DNA of 64,000 nt, taken from assembly GCA_030620095.1 (NCBI GenBank), contig JAUTXW010000139.1:536501-600500 (forward strand), in the 5' to 3' direction. This stretch comes from Kuschelorhynchus macadamiae. Taxonomy: Eukaryota; Arthropoda; Insecta; Coleoptera; Curculionidae. Made by a program: the position numbers and the translations under genes. The first letter of the stretch is position 1, and each line of letters opens with the position of its first letter. The notes under the pieces are model-generated. The model had not been told where the DNA came from. It saw only the letters and a program-made list of their open reading frames with translations, and did not search any database. Shown here one piece after another: positions 47,344 through 58,820 of the stretch.

Positions 47344-48490
47344 GTTACTTCCCTCGTAAAAGGGAAGTATTGTAATCGTGAAAAAATCACCTACCGAGAT
47401 TTTTTCAGATCTTCACGTTTTAGGGTCCCTAGATGCCGAAAAATATGTTTTCTCAATTCTCTCAGTCGATCTGTTAGAGGCACAGCCAAAAAACTACTTA
47501 TCCGAATGACTTCAATTGTTGGTCAAAAATTAAGGGTCAAATGAGGATGACTTGGTAACATCTTGGTATAAATCCAATATGGCGAAACAAAATGGCGACT
47601 TAGTGAAATGTTAAAAAAATTCTTATTAAAAAGCTGCTTACCGAATTTATCTTAAATTTTTCACAAGGTCAAGTATTATAATGAAATCAACTGGTAACAT
47701 TTTGGTACGAATCCAAAAAAATTCAGCCTAAAAAATTACTTAATGTATTGATTTCAAATCGTGTGCCATAACTAATTGTGGTATAGGGGTTAACTAGTAA
47801 AATTGTACTAATTCAAGATGGTCGACCAAAATGGCGGCCAAATACAATGTTTGTAATCGTGAAAAAATCACGGCATGGCTTAAAAACTACTTATCAGATT
47901 GACTTCATATTTTACTCACAAATTAATGGTCATATATGGTATGGTAGTATTTTGGTAAAAATCCAATATTTTGGAACAACTTTTAAAAAATTATTACCAA
48001 AAAGGCTAGTTATCCAATTTACCTCAAATTTTACACAAAAACCAAGTGATACATAGAAATGAACTGGTAACGTTTTAATGTGAATCCAAGATACCAAAAC
48101 AAAATAACGGTATAATAAAAAATCTAAACAATCAGTCTGAAAATACTACTTATTAAATTGATTTCAGTTTATGTGCAAGAATTAAGTGTGATAACGAATT
48201 TAAGAATGCGAAAGGAAAGGCGGTGAAATAAATTTTTTAAAAAATCAACATAAAAAATATTGTTCAATTGACTTTAAATTTAACTGATAAAATATTAGTA
48301 GGAATCCAATATGACGGAAAAAAATGGCGCCCAATAAAAATTTTTGAAAATGGCAGTGCAAATACATTTGTATATACTGTGTCTATGTACTGAACTAAAT
48401 TGGGTCATACTTCACTATTTCTAACAAATAGAAAACAAATCATAACGAGGGAAGTTCCGCGTAAAGGAAATTTACCGATTTTTTTTAACT
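47344..48490 (+). repeat. Second copy of the 136-bp-unit dispersed repeat
   Basis: It starts ACTTCCCTCGTAAAAGGGAA and ends GTAAAGGAAATTTACCGATT. The internal units repeat the AAGATGGCGAAACAAAATGG-type phrase near 47.59, 47.83, 47.98, 48.10 and 48.32 kb, with deletions in some units. It also preserves a 5' leader (CACGTTTTAGGGTCCCTAGA) not obvious in the 39-kb copy. Confidence 0.75.
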
Positions 48491-51400
48491 ATAACAGATC
48501 ACTAAAAACCAAAAAGAGATAGTTGTGGTTGTTCGTAATATATCCTAATAAGCATTATAATTGATCTAAAAAAATATTTAGTTTTTCTCGCCATCTTCAA
48601 TAAGATAGTTGGCGATCACTGAATTATTTTTCTTAAACACTTCGCATACAAATTTTATATCAAATTATTTTAATAAAATGAAATACCAACCGCAACCTCT
48701 ACAAAAAGGGTAGCGTTTTATTACGAAATTGTTTCTTTGATAACACTGTATATTCTGAATTCTTGTTACAAAACTAAAATTACTTTTCTACGTCGCCCTT
48801 TGTAAGATTTGACACGAATACGTCGACGTAGGTAAGCAGAATATACTTGTAAAAGCAGATAAGGTAATCCTGACTATTTTTGACAACCTATCTTGTTATA
48901 CTTTCGGGTGTTTAGAATTTTTAGTAAATGACACATTACCTTTAAGTTTCATAGCTTTCTTCGACGGTGATAATCTTCCTTAATAAGGTTCGATGGTTCG
49001 ATGTAAAAAAATTAAATCGTTTTAATGTACACAAGGCCGAGCCAAGCCCTTTTTTTGCGGGTCTAAATATTTTTTGGCCGCCCTAGTTACCTTATTTTCC
49101 TAAGGGACCAGGTACTCCAGCCGCCTGGACATCCAGAAGACTTTTATTTTTGTTGTACTTCATATAAAATTTGTGATTCAAATGAAATAAACGTTGTGTC
49201 CTAAATTTTGGTTTCTCACAGATTTCATTTGCCCTCTCCCCCTTATTGACCCCGTTGCCCCGTAGTTTATTTTCTCAGATTAATGGAAAACTTTTTTAAC
49301 AAAATAAATAAAAATACATATAATGGGATACTAACTTAGAAACAAGAAACGAATTAGACTAAGCCTTTTATTATAGCATTATAAACAGATTAATGTTATT
49401 CGCAACCATGCATAATTTTATAATAAAATAAATCTTAAAAATAAGGTTTTATTTATAAACTATTGTAGTAAAAAATAAAGAATCATAAAACCTACATAAA
49501 CACAGACCTATTAAAATTGGAATATTTTATTAGAAGCCCGAAGCTTTTTTTTCAGGTATTGTAACGGTTCACCCTCAAGCGTTTAAGAAAATATTCAGAT
49601 TGTTAAAAGTTATGTGTTTACCTAAGTTTTATTATTTTTAAAAAGATTTTTAATGTTTATTTTATTTTGAATTTTTTAGCATTAGAATGTGTTCATTACT
49701 TGTCTTAATATCTGTTTGTGCGTATTAAATTTTAATAGAACTTGTTAAGACAAATCCAACGTGCTTAAACCCACAGGGTTACGTTGCGTAGTTGAGAAGT
49801 TCCTTTTGCTACCTTTCGGCTCCATAACCAGCTTGGCTTTATGGTTCCATATCATCGCATTGTCACCGAAGTTGCATAGTGCCAAATTTTAGCTTAATCG
49901 GGTGCCAGGAAGTGCTTGAAAATAGATTACAAAATTAGAACCAGAAAGACAGACGATGGTGAATGTTGCCAAAATGCATAGCATAAAAATGGTATAAGAA
50001 TATGGTATTCATACTCTATGGAAATACTTAGAAATATAGGAGCTTTTCCTGACTCCTAGTTGATCTTAAGTGGCTTTTTTAACAATTTTAACTTACTGCA
50101 TGATTTTTCTCCTTGACAAACGAAAATTAGTAATGTTAAATAAATTTTCCATTGAATTGTTTTTAGCTACATGTATCGGAATCAAATTAGCCAAAAAAGG
50201 ACAGAGCCTTCTGTTAATTCGTAAATAGCTGGAAATTATTTTATTTCACTTTAAGCATCGCAAATAAGACTAATATGAATTTGGGATAGTTTCTGAAGAG
50301 GTCTAAAGTTTTGAGGCCCAAAAAACCTAGAAAATTTGACATTTTTCCAATTTTTGTCTCACAACATCTAAAAAATTTCACTTTTAGGTACTATAGCGGT
50401 ATGAGCTATATACGTTACGACTACTTCTAGTTTTAGTGCCTGTATCTGTGCATATAGGAATGAACACAATTTTCAATGGTTACATGGTTAGGTTCTCTAA
50501 ATACCGAATTTAATGCTCTAACACTTTCGTATCTTACATTTTTTAGCCGTTTTCGTGTTACAGACGTTTTAGAATTTTGCTCATCTTTGGCTGTATGACC
50601 AAACCGCTACATCACATGTAAATGTTTACCGAGGAGGTAGAAATCAATGCTTTTTGGTTTTTTGCCTTTTGAAAGTTTAACTCATTTCAGAAACCGTTGC
50701 AAACTCATATTACTAGGATGTCCAAAGTGAAATAACATCATTTTTAGCTTTTTACGAAATAATGGAAACCAAAACTATAAAAATTTCTTATGCATTCGTA
50801 TTCATATTCATAATTAATAAAAAAAAGTTAAAATTTACAACAGGTTCTTGAAAGGGTTAATTTCCTCCCTCAATTGAATTGTTTTCTTACTTTCCTGTGT
50901 CGAAAAATCAACTTTATCGTTAACCTGTTCAAATAATATTTTGTATGACGTAGGTATAACTTAAGTAGAATCGACTGTTGTGCAAGTGTAAGATGAAGTC
51001 TTTAAAGAATACATTTTCTACTGTTTTATTTTAATTTTACTTATAATTTTCGTTATTATTATAATTTTAAGAGAAGGGGAAAGTGCTACAGCACTGCCAG
51101 TGTTCCTCGAAAGACATTCAGCCGCAGCTACAACCGGCAGCCTCGGGGCACTGCCTCGCCTCGCCCACCCTTTAGCGCAGGCTTAAATGTGCGTACCCCA
51201 ATAACGTATTAATTACATTACAAGAAAGATTCTTAGCTACCGTACATAAAAGCCTTACTTACTTCGTACCTATTAAAGGAACGTAATATTGATATTTCCT
51301 TGTAAGGTAAATTATGACGAGCTCCAGGCTTAGTGTGACACGATCTAACTGTTGCAAAGTTGTTTAGTTTAATCTAGCTCGACACATCGGCTGTTAATAT

Positions 51401-52055
51401 CTCTTTATGGAGTTTAAGTCTCTCATCTGGTATATATCAGAGCAAAAAGTATATTTTTACAAGAATTTTCAAATCTGACATTAACTTGATTATGTATCTG
51501 CTTAATAATATAAGTTCAGGGGCACAATAATTACTTTTTAACCCCGTATGATAAATTTTTTGTTTCTCAGATTAGAGTTTATCTCCTAAATGCTGTACAC
51601 GTTTTTGGAAAAGACTGCTTTTTGAGCTTGAGCGAGTTTTTTAGTTTCGCATAAATATTAACCATAGAAGGAGTAACTTTATTTTGTTCAACTGGATTAG
51701 ATTAGAAACTTTTTACTTTATAAGGTGTTACAGCAAAATTAATTCATCAGTTTTATTGCAATTTTTGTTGTTTGCGAGATGGCAATTATGAATTTTTATT
51801 CGGACGGTTTGGTTTTAGGCCTAAATCATCCACCACATTATTTTAAATATAAAAATGCACTTTTTATTGTATTATTTTAAGCTTTTGACGTCCCCAAAAT
51901 CAGTAATATTTCACACTTAGTAGTTTGCTATCTGATTTAGAAGTTCACACTTAATAGTGAGCTAGAGACAATAGGTACAACTGTATATACAAGAAGATAA
52001 AAAGGATGTTCCACAAAAATGAAAAATATCTAAAATAATAAATCAAAAATTTAAG
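48490..52055. other. Spacer with a dispersed-repeat fragment and a small GC-rich patch
   Basis: No gene recognised. The stretch 49.77-49.97 kb (containing TGTCACCGAAGTTGCATAGT) looks like a dispersed insect repeat I have seen before but cannot name. A local GC-rich patch lies at 51.085-51.19 kb with several CCTCG words and no open frame of note. Confidence 0.4.
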
Positions 52056-52074
52056 TAGGGTCACCTGTTCAACA

Positions 52075-52282
52075 GTGAACCACATTTTTTTAAAACCCAG
52101 ATAATGTTTTCAAAAAATTTTTTTTTTGTAAATCGCTATTTTTAAGTCGATATGGTAAGCAGTTTTTTTATCTTTTTCTGCAATAAAATTAAAAAAGTAA
52201 CAGTTAGATTTGACAGAATTTACTTTTTTTAAAAGTAGTGAAAGTGGTTCACTGTGGGACACTGCTGTTACACAGTGAACCA
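52075..52282. repeat. Left subterminal GTGAACCA repeats of the pogo-like element
   Basis: GTGAACCA or its reverse complement occurs at 52075, 52245 and 52275, and again at 54590 just right of the nested mariner. Such short subterminal repeats usually serve as transposase binding sites. That function is inferred. Confidence 0.7.
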
Positions 52283-52292
52283 ACGTTGTGTA

Positions 52293-52787
52293 CAGGGTGT
52301 CCCATTTTCGTAGGTTTTACGGGGTTTCCAGCTTATGAGTAGAGATAGAGAGATGCGGTTTTCGCGACACCGTGCTGCTTTTCGATGAAACTAAAGAGGC
52401 CGCAAACAGATTTGCCCTAACCATTTTAGTTTCCGTGCTACAGGGTGATTTTGAAAATTTGTCATTTTCGGACACCCCTGTAACTCAGCTATCGTAAAAT
52501 ATATTTAAAATGTTTCAACTGGTATTTATAGATTTTTTCACGTAGAATTCAGTGGCATACTCAGATTTTTGCTGAGAGGCATAGTTTTTGACATATTGGC
52601 ATAACCTACTATTTTTTAAATGGGAGACCCTATATATTATTTTTTCATCTTATTCTTCGTGTCGAGAGCTTTTCAAAAACATACCATAAGTCATATTTAT
52701 TTTCATAAATAACATGAAAAAATGCATTTTTCTTTAAACGGATTTATGGCATAGCAGATCAATTGAAATAAGAGAAGGTGGCTGTGG
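52293..52787. repeat. Left TIR of the nested mariner
   Basis: About 495 bp, matched in reverse complement by 54090-54583. The inner edge is AAGGTGGCTGTGG. Confidence 0.9.
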
Positions 52788-52898
52788 TAGCCATGGCAAC
52801 GCCAACAAAAATATGATCAGGCAGCCATTACTGCTGTCATTTTTGGCATTATTGCGTTTAAATTTTTCTTGACGTCTATTATAATTATTGTTTTTAAT

Positions 52899-54032
52899 AT
52901 GGCTCAGAATCAAAAATTTGAATATTTTGAGAAATATGATATGAACGCGTGTTTTATATTGTCTAATGAAGATGCAGATCAGGCGGCAGAGCTTTATCTG
53001 AACAGGTTAGTTCTTTTTTATCTTCCTGCATTTTGACTTTATTGGTTCGCTTTATTTTATCTTAGATATCCCGAGAGAAGACAACCAGAAAAAAGAATTT
53101 TTCAAAAAATTAAAAATAATCTTTGCCAATATGGATCTTTTAACAAGCCTCGATCGCGAACTTACAATAAAGACAACGAAGAATCTGAGGTCAACGTTTT
53201 AGCCCTCGTTCAGACAGCTCCTGAAACATCTTGCAGGAAAATAGACGAAGAGGCGGGTGTACCGAAAACCAAAGTGCAGAAAATTTTGAAAAAGCACAAA
53301 TTCAAACCCTATAAATACAAACTTGTGCATCATCTGCATCCTGGTGATGCAGAGCATCACCAGATTGGAGTTCTGCAATTGGTTTATAAATATGAAGGCA
53401 GAAGATATCGATTTTGAAAAAAGATTATTTGGTCAGACGAGGCACATTTTACTAGTTCAGGGATTTTAAATAGACACAACACGCGATTTTGGAGTCAAGA
53501 AAACAACCATGTTATTTTTCCTAGGGAGCGTCAGGGCAGATTTGGATTCAATGTCTCCTGTTTTATTTTCAACCGAAAAATAGTTTACCAAATATATGAA
53601 GGAAATCTGAATTCGATTGGTTACGTGCGAATCCTAGAAGACGCATTAGGAATTTTGGATGATGTTCCCTTGGCTCAACTAAATAGGATTTATTTCCAGC
53701 AAGACGGAGCTCCAGCCCACAATGCCAGAATAAGTCAAAACTGGCTTAACGACCATTTTCCTGGAAGATGGATAGGAACACACGGGCCTGTTCGATGGCC
53801 ACCACGATCCCCTGACCTCTCAGTTTTAGATTTCTTTTTGTGGGGTTATTTAGAAAACAAGGTTTATGTAAGGCGATACGAAAACTTAGAACAACTAAGA
53901 ATGGCCACCGAAAACGCTTTTGCAGAGTTACAAAGACAGTCATTTACAATAGAAAATGCATTAAAAAGAATTTTTAAAGTTTGTCACACTTGTAGGACAC
54001 ATAATGGTCTACAATTTGAACAATATTTGTAA
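52899..54032 (+). pseudogene. Mariner-type DD41D transposase with one intron
   Basis: Exon 1 starts MAQNQKFEYF at 52899 and ends at 53005 with a GTTAG donor. A 60-nt intron (53006-53065) ends in TTTATCTTAG. Exon 2 continues with an N-terminal DNA-binding region, then IIWSDEAHF (first Asp), FQQDGAPAHN (second Asp) and SPDLSVLDFFLWG (third Asp, 42 positions after the second, which is a D41D spacing by my count). Near 53355-53370 and at the A-run 53417-53422 two compensating indels leave a shifted segment of about 60 nt, with an in-frame TGA at 53415-53417. The copy is therefore probably inactive as read. The protein cuts and pastes the element at TA sites. The intron is inferred from splice signals and frame continuity. 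Confidence 0.85.
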
Positions 54033-54089
54033 ATTTTTTTTTGATGCTGTTACTTTGTTATTTCGTTAATAAATATTTGTTAAATGGCT

Positions 54090-54583
54090 CCACAGCCACC
54101 TTCTCTTATTTCGATTGATCTGCTATGCCATAAATCCGTTTAAAGAAAAATGCATTTTTTCATGTTATTTATGAAAATAAATATGACTTATGGTATGTTT
54201 TTGAAAAGCTCTCGACACGAAGAATAAGATGAAAAAATAATATATAGGGTGTCCCATTTAAAAAATAGTAGGTTATGCCAATATGTCAAAAACTATGACT
54301 TAGCAAAAATCTGAGTACGCCACTGAATTCTACGTGAAAAAATCTATAAATACCAGTTGAAACATTTTAAATATATTTTACGATAGCTGAGTTACAGGGG
54401 GTGTCCGAAAATGACAAATTTTCAAAATCACCCTGTAGCACGGCAACTAAAATGGTTAGGGCAAATCTGTTTGCGGCCTCTTTAGTTTCATCGAAAAGTA
54501 GCACGGTGTCGCGAAAACCGCATTTCTCTATCTCTACTCATAAGCTGGAAACCCCGTAAAACCTACGAAAATGGGACACCCTG
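54090..54583. repeat. Right TIR of the nested mariner
   Basis: Reverse complement of the left TIR, ending GACACCCTG before the TA duplication. Confidence 0.9.
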
Positions 54584-55018
54584 TACACAGTGAACCATAG
54601 CTTTCTAGCCTAAAATAAGTTTAATAGTTTTTCAAAAACTCAGATTATTTATTAATTTACGTTATATTGGAATGAAAATCAAGTATAACGATAATAAGGA
54701 CATAAAAAATTTTTGGTTGAATTAAGTCCAACAAAACTAAACATAAACAGGTTACATTAATCAGGAAACTGTCAGTTATAAAGATGTATTGGAAGTGAAT
54801 TAAGACTAATAAAATAAAACAAAAACTGGTAACATTTATAAGTAAGGGACCTACCTACGTAAAGCTGATAACAAAAGAACAAAAAGTAAATTATTTTTTA
54901 GGATTCATTCACCGAACTTAAACTAAAACAATAAAATATTAGCTGCACTATCTAATCTAATTAAATTAAATAAAAACTGGTAACTGAAATTCGGAAGGAA
55001 ACGAAAACTTCTTGTTCT

Positions 55019-57280
55019 TCAACGCATATTTAGAAGGCTAAAATTAACCTCGAACTTAACATAGGAATTTTGTCTTTTGGTGCCATTATGAAACTCGGGC
55101 TGGGGAAGAATGTACTTTATATCTTCTTCTAGCACAAAAGACTTATCCTCAACTGTTGGCAAAGAAAATTGTTCGTTGTTCTTAGACTTAATTCTTAAAA
55201 AACTAATTTGGTATTCCCACAAAGCATTGTTGCGTGGTTCAATTATTTTTCCCACATAATAAACGATCTGCTTCTTTGTCGCGAATTGCACCAACACATA
55301 ATCGTTAATATCAGGTCTTCTGGGCAATGGCTCAAAGTTACCAGGAGTAAGAAGAACACAGGGATCTTCATCATCTGTAGGTGATTCGTACCACAGCCCT
55401 CCATCGGTGGAATGGCTGGAAAAACTAATGTTCGATTCCAGATCTGTTTCGTCCTGCTCCCTGCTTTCCTGAAAAACTTGACGTTTTACTATCTTCTTCT
55501 TGCTAATTTCTTTCTTACGTTTTACTGCTTGTCTTTGTTCTTTAATTTGATTAAATTCCGGAGTGTCCGTGGCGATTATGCTTTTTCTCATTTTTCTATT
55601 TTTTCGTAAGTTAGTTCTCGGGCCAGCTTTTAGAGCGGGTCTGAATATTTCTGGGGGCACAAAATTGTTTACTTTTTTGGATGGACCTGGACTGGTATGT
55701 TGAGTCTGCATGCTTGGCAAAGCTGCAACATCATCTGGGTCTGGTCTTTTAGATGAACCTGGAACCGGACTGGCAGATGGAGACTGCATGCTTGCAATAT
55801 CATCTGGGTCTGGTCTTTTAAATGAACCTAAAAGCGGGCTGGCACGTGAGGACTGTATGTTTGGGATGTCTGCAACATTAACTGCGTCTAGTATTTCAGA
55901 TGAACCTGGAAGCGGACTGGCAGATGGAGACTGCGCCGTGCTTGGAATGGCCGTAAGATCTTTATCTTGAAAGACTTCTGAATCAAGGGAATCGATTTCT
56001 GGATGGACCGTAATATTTTCTGAGGCCAGATTATCAGGACGTGGTCGATTTGTTACTTCACTTGGTAAAAAGTCGGCGTCAGTAAAAATATTTCTATCAA
56101 ATGGAAATATCCCACAACATTTAAAGGCCTTAATAATATTTGCAGGAGTCATTGCGCGACTGTGCGTCGTACCGATACAATCAGCTAAGTCGTAAATGGT
56201 AATTGGCTTACCAGGATTACGCAAAAGCCACGAATCAACAGCACTGTTATAATACGTTTTGAAAGGTGCTAAAACTCCAACGTCAAGCGGCTGCAGTTTT
56301 GCCGATGTATGTGGATGCAACGTAAGTATGGTAACCCCGGACTGCTTGGCCAAGTTTAGAGCCTCGATGGACAGATGTGACTCGTGGTTATCAAATATTA
56401 ATAAAGACGGATGTTGTTGAGAGGAGTTAGTATGTTTAATAAAGTGTCTCATTACGTGCGTAAATAATTCAGAATTCATCCAACCACTTGGGGTTGCTAG
56501 TCCTAGTGAACCAGGTGATGCTCCTTTCATCATGTAATCCTTAAAATTCTTTCTGGGAAAGACAATGACCGGGGGTAAAGCGATACCACTGGCTCCTATA
56601 ATACAGCATGTAGTGACTAGCGTGCCTCGTTCTCCACTTGTAACCTTTCCAATACACTTTCTCCCAGTAGGCGCAATTACCTTTTGAGGTTTCTGTACAG
56701 TTGTGGTGGAGGTCTCATCTAGATTAAAAACTCTAGTTCCGTCAGCAAAAGCGGGGTTCCTGGAAAGTGCATTTTCAAGATTATCGAAAAATTTCTTGAC
56801 ATTTTCTTTATTAAAAGAAGTTGCTCGTGCTAGACTCGTTGCCTCTGGTTTTCGTAATGTAAGATCTTGATGCCTCTTTCTGAAGGCACGCAGCCATTCC
56901 TTACCAGCCAACTGCTCCTTCTTCCAGGATTCTGGTATTTTGATATTATTAAGCACAGCCATGTCATATGCGACTTTGCGTGTGTCGGTCGTAGTTAGTC
57001 CATAAAACATCAAAGCACAGTTTTTTAAATAATTTTTGAGAATGACTTCTTGGGGTGCCGAAAATATCCGGTTAACTTCATAATTGGGAATCAATCGAAT
57101 TTCATCGTTGGGCGAATTTTTCTTTTTTAAAGCGTACCGCCTTAGTGTTGGGTACGGTATATTTTTCTCTTGTGCAGCCTTTCGTATACTCATTCCTTCC
57201 GAAATAAGGACCAGTGCATCTCTCATTACAGCTTCTGAATGCGCTCCCACTTTTCTAACCGCTGTTTTATTCCGTGGCAT
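55019..57280 (-). CDS. Pogo-like transposase (HTH, CENP-B-type and DDE domains)
   Basis: 753 codons from MPRNKTAVRK at 57280. A farther upstream ATG at 57364 reads through the subterminal repeats and is an unlikely start. Residues about 15-55 form a pipsqueak-type HTH (GMSIRKAAQEKNIPYPTLRR). Residues 70-155 resemble the CENP-B-type DNA-binding region (WLRAFRKRHQDLTLRKPEA is shared by pogo-like proteins). The DDE domain follows, with D188 in FNLDETS, D297 in LIFDNHESH and D333 in LQPLDVGVLAPFK, a 35-residue gap. Residues about 400-560 are acidic and low in complexity, with repeated SASPxPGSS and RPDPDD phrases. The C-terminal end has a basic stretch and a globular-looking NDYVLVQF...YYVGKI segment. 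It catalyses transposition of the flanking element. No stop or frameshift is seen, so it is either active or recently active. Confidence 0.92.
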   Translation of the reverse strand: MPRNKTAVRKVGAHSEAVMRDALVLISEGMSIRKAAQEKNIPYPTLRRYALKKKNSPNDEIRLIPNYEVNRIFSAPQEVILKNYLKNCALMFYGLTTTDTRKVAYDMAVLNNIKIPESWKKEQLAGKEWLRAFRKRHQDLTLRKPEATSLARATSFNKENVKKFFDNLENALSRNPAFADGTRVFNLDETSTTTVQKPQKVIAPTGRKCIGKVTSGERGTLVTTCCIIGASGIALPPVIVFPRKNFKDYMMKGASPGSLGLATPSGWMNSELFTHVMRHFIKHTNSSQQHPSLLIFDNHESHLSIEALNLAKQSGVTILTLHPHTSAKLQPLDVGVLAPFKTYYNSAVDSWLLRNPGKPITIYDLADCIGTTHSRAMTPANIIKAFKCCGIFPFDRNIFTDADFLPSEVTNRPRPDNLASENITVHPEIDSLDSEVFQDKDLTAIPSTAQSPSASPLPGSSEILDAVNVADIPNIQSSRASPLLGSFKRPDPDDIASMQSPSASPVPGSSKRPDPDDVAALPSMQTQHTSPGPSKKVNNFVPPEIFRPALKAGPRTNLRKNRKMRKSIIATDTPEFNQIKEQRQAVKRKKEISKKKIVKRQVFQESREQDETDLESNISFSSHSTDGGLWYESPTDDEDPCVLLTPGNFEPLPRRPDINDYVLVQFATKKQIVYYVGKIIEPRNNALWEYQISFLRIKSKNNEQFSLPTVEDKSFVLEEDIKYILPQPEFHNGTKRQNSYVKFEVNFSLLNMR

Positions 57281-57316
57281 ACTATAAAAAAAAGTTTTAT
57301 TTGGTGGTGTTGTAGA

Positions 57317-57739
57317 GTGAACCAGCCAAGGTACACAGTGAACCAGTGGTTCACTGTTGAACACATAATTTTGGTTCAGTGTGTACCTTTAGCACATGTC
57401 ACAAATAAACCATCACAGAACAAAATCTCCTAAGACTATTTATGTTTTAATAGTGGTAAATAAACAAAAACTTAAAGACCTTTTACTACATCAAACATTA
57501 CAAAGCATAAAATTTTACCCAAAGTAGATATTAAACATTAAACTTACCTTAGAAAAGTTACTTTTAGCGGGAGAAATTAGAAATTCATAAATTATTCCAA
57601 GATGGACCACCTGTATTCGCCGGGATATAGTTGACAACTAAACCGTTTAACCAAACGTGGCTTTGGAACGTGTTTGGCGCGTGAAACTATCATGACGTAG
57701 TAGGTGGTAGGGGTGGTTCACTGTGTCTGGGTGGTTCAC
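57317..57739. repeat. Right subterminal GTGAACCA repeats of the pogo-like element
   Basis: GTGAACCA or its complement occurs at 57317, 57338, 57347, 57714 and 57732, with a weaker TGGTTCAG at 57373. The 57317-57347 cluster lies just upstream of the transposase start, so transposase binding there could repress its own transcription; that is inference. Confidence 0.7.
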
Positions 57740-57759
57740 TGTTAAACAGTTGACCCTAC

Positions 57760-58280
57760 TTATATAAGAAAATAGGTATCTGATAAACCCAACTATTTAC
57801 TGGGATTTTAATTCGAAAAGTATATTTTTTTACTCACACACCTTCTTAAACTATCCTATATATTTAAAAATATTTTTTATATGACTTTTTTTGTCCTATA
57901 TTCTTCATATACGTATGTAGTGTAACTTCTGTAACAACGAACAAAATGACATTTTTCGTGGTGGACCATCCTGTATAAGAACTTTATATTCCTTATTAAT
58001 ATTTTGATTACACGGTATTTTAATTACTAGTGACAAAAGAACATACCTAATTAGATATAACAGATCAAAGCATTTCTTGACACTCAGATTACACAAACAT
58101 TTTTCCAAAATATACGCCTACAAAATATAAAAAACCGGTTACAAACAAGTCATTTACAATTTGCATTTTTCCTCAAAAAAATTTTCTAAGAACGCGGCTA
58201 AGACGAAATTTTGTAAGTGCTCCTGTGTAAGACCGCAGGTTAATCACCATGTCCTTATATATTTCAAAAATATTTCGCTA
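57760..58280. other. AT-rich spacer with a solitary transposon-like end
   Basis: Near 57960-57978, GTGGACCATCCTGTATAAG looks like the outer end of another mariner-type TIR, but no partner was found. No gene recognised. Confidence 0.4.
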
Positions 58281-58287
58281 TAAGCTT

Positions 58288-58820
58288 TAATCAGAAATCT
58301 GAATGGTGAAGTTAATGGGGCTAGCAGTTTGTTTGAGGGTTCATTATGTTTTTCACATGGATTTAAAATATTTTTATTTAAAAAAATACGTTAAAACCGC
58401 AGGAGAAATAGCAAGGTTGTGTTTCTTCTTAATAATTTACTACTTAAGCCTCACTGAAGTCCTTGCAGAAACTATAGTTGCTGTTTACGACTTGTTTACG
58501 AAGGCATCTAGCAAAGAGCATATAATATTCAAAAAAGCACATCATTTTATGTTTCTAGGATATTTGGCTTTAAATTTGAATCAGAAATCTGATTGATAAT
58601 GTTGATATTGCCAGCAGTTTATTTGAGGATTAATTATGTTCACATGGATTTGAAATATTTTCATTTAAAAAACTACGTTAAAACCACAGGACAAATAGCA
58701 AAGTATTGTAAATATAACCCTTGTAAATAGTTAATTGTGCGTCTTCTTAATAATTTACAACTTTAGCCTTACTGAAGTTCTTGCAAAAACTATAGTTACT
58801 GTTTACCACTGGCTTACAAA
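58288..58820 (+). repeat. Diverged tandem duplication, period about 289 bp
   Basis: 58288-58510 and 58577-58815 are colinear: both begin AATCAGAAATCTGA, share TCACATGGATTT, TACGTTAAAACC and CTTCTTAATAATTTAC, and end near ACTATAGTT. The 97-codon frame at 58303-58596 lies in the first copy and is not conserved in the second, so it is not a gene. Confidence 0.75.

Larger units (their letters stand above)
52293..54583 (+). mobile_element. Mariner-type transposon with 495-bp inverted repeats
   Basis: The ends are CAGGGTGTCCCATTTTCG on both sides with TA duplications (52291-52292 and 54584-54585). The TIRs span 52293-52787 and 54090-54583 and differ at only a few positions and short indels. Total length is 2,291 bp. 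It sits inside the pogo-like element and so inserted later. The pre-insertion site would read GTGTACAC, an 8-bp palindrome around the TA. Confidence 0.92.
52058..57756 (-). mobile_element. Pogo-like DNA transposon, interrupted by a nested mariner
   Basis: The left end GGGTCACCTGTTCAACAGTG and the right end, in reverse complement GGGTCAACTGTTTAACAGTG, form the TIRs, with TA duplicated outside each (52056-52057 and 57757-57758). GTGAACCA-type subterminal repeats occur near both ends. The element is 5.70 kb, or about 3.4 kb without the nested mariner at 52293-54583. It encodes an intact 753-residue transposase on the minus strand. Because the frame is undamaged, the copy could be recent. Confidence 0.88.

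Noticed and set aside
55710..55970. Plus-strand frame opposite the pogo-like transposase
   Set aside because: It is antisense to the low-complexity SASPxPGSS region and has no independent support.
57960..57978. Solitary mariner-type end
   Set aside because: No inverted partner was found within a reasonable distance, so it is noted only within the spacer entry.
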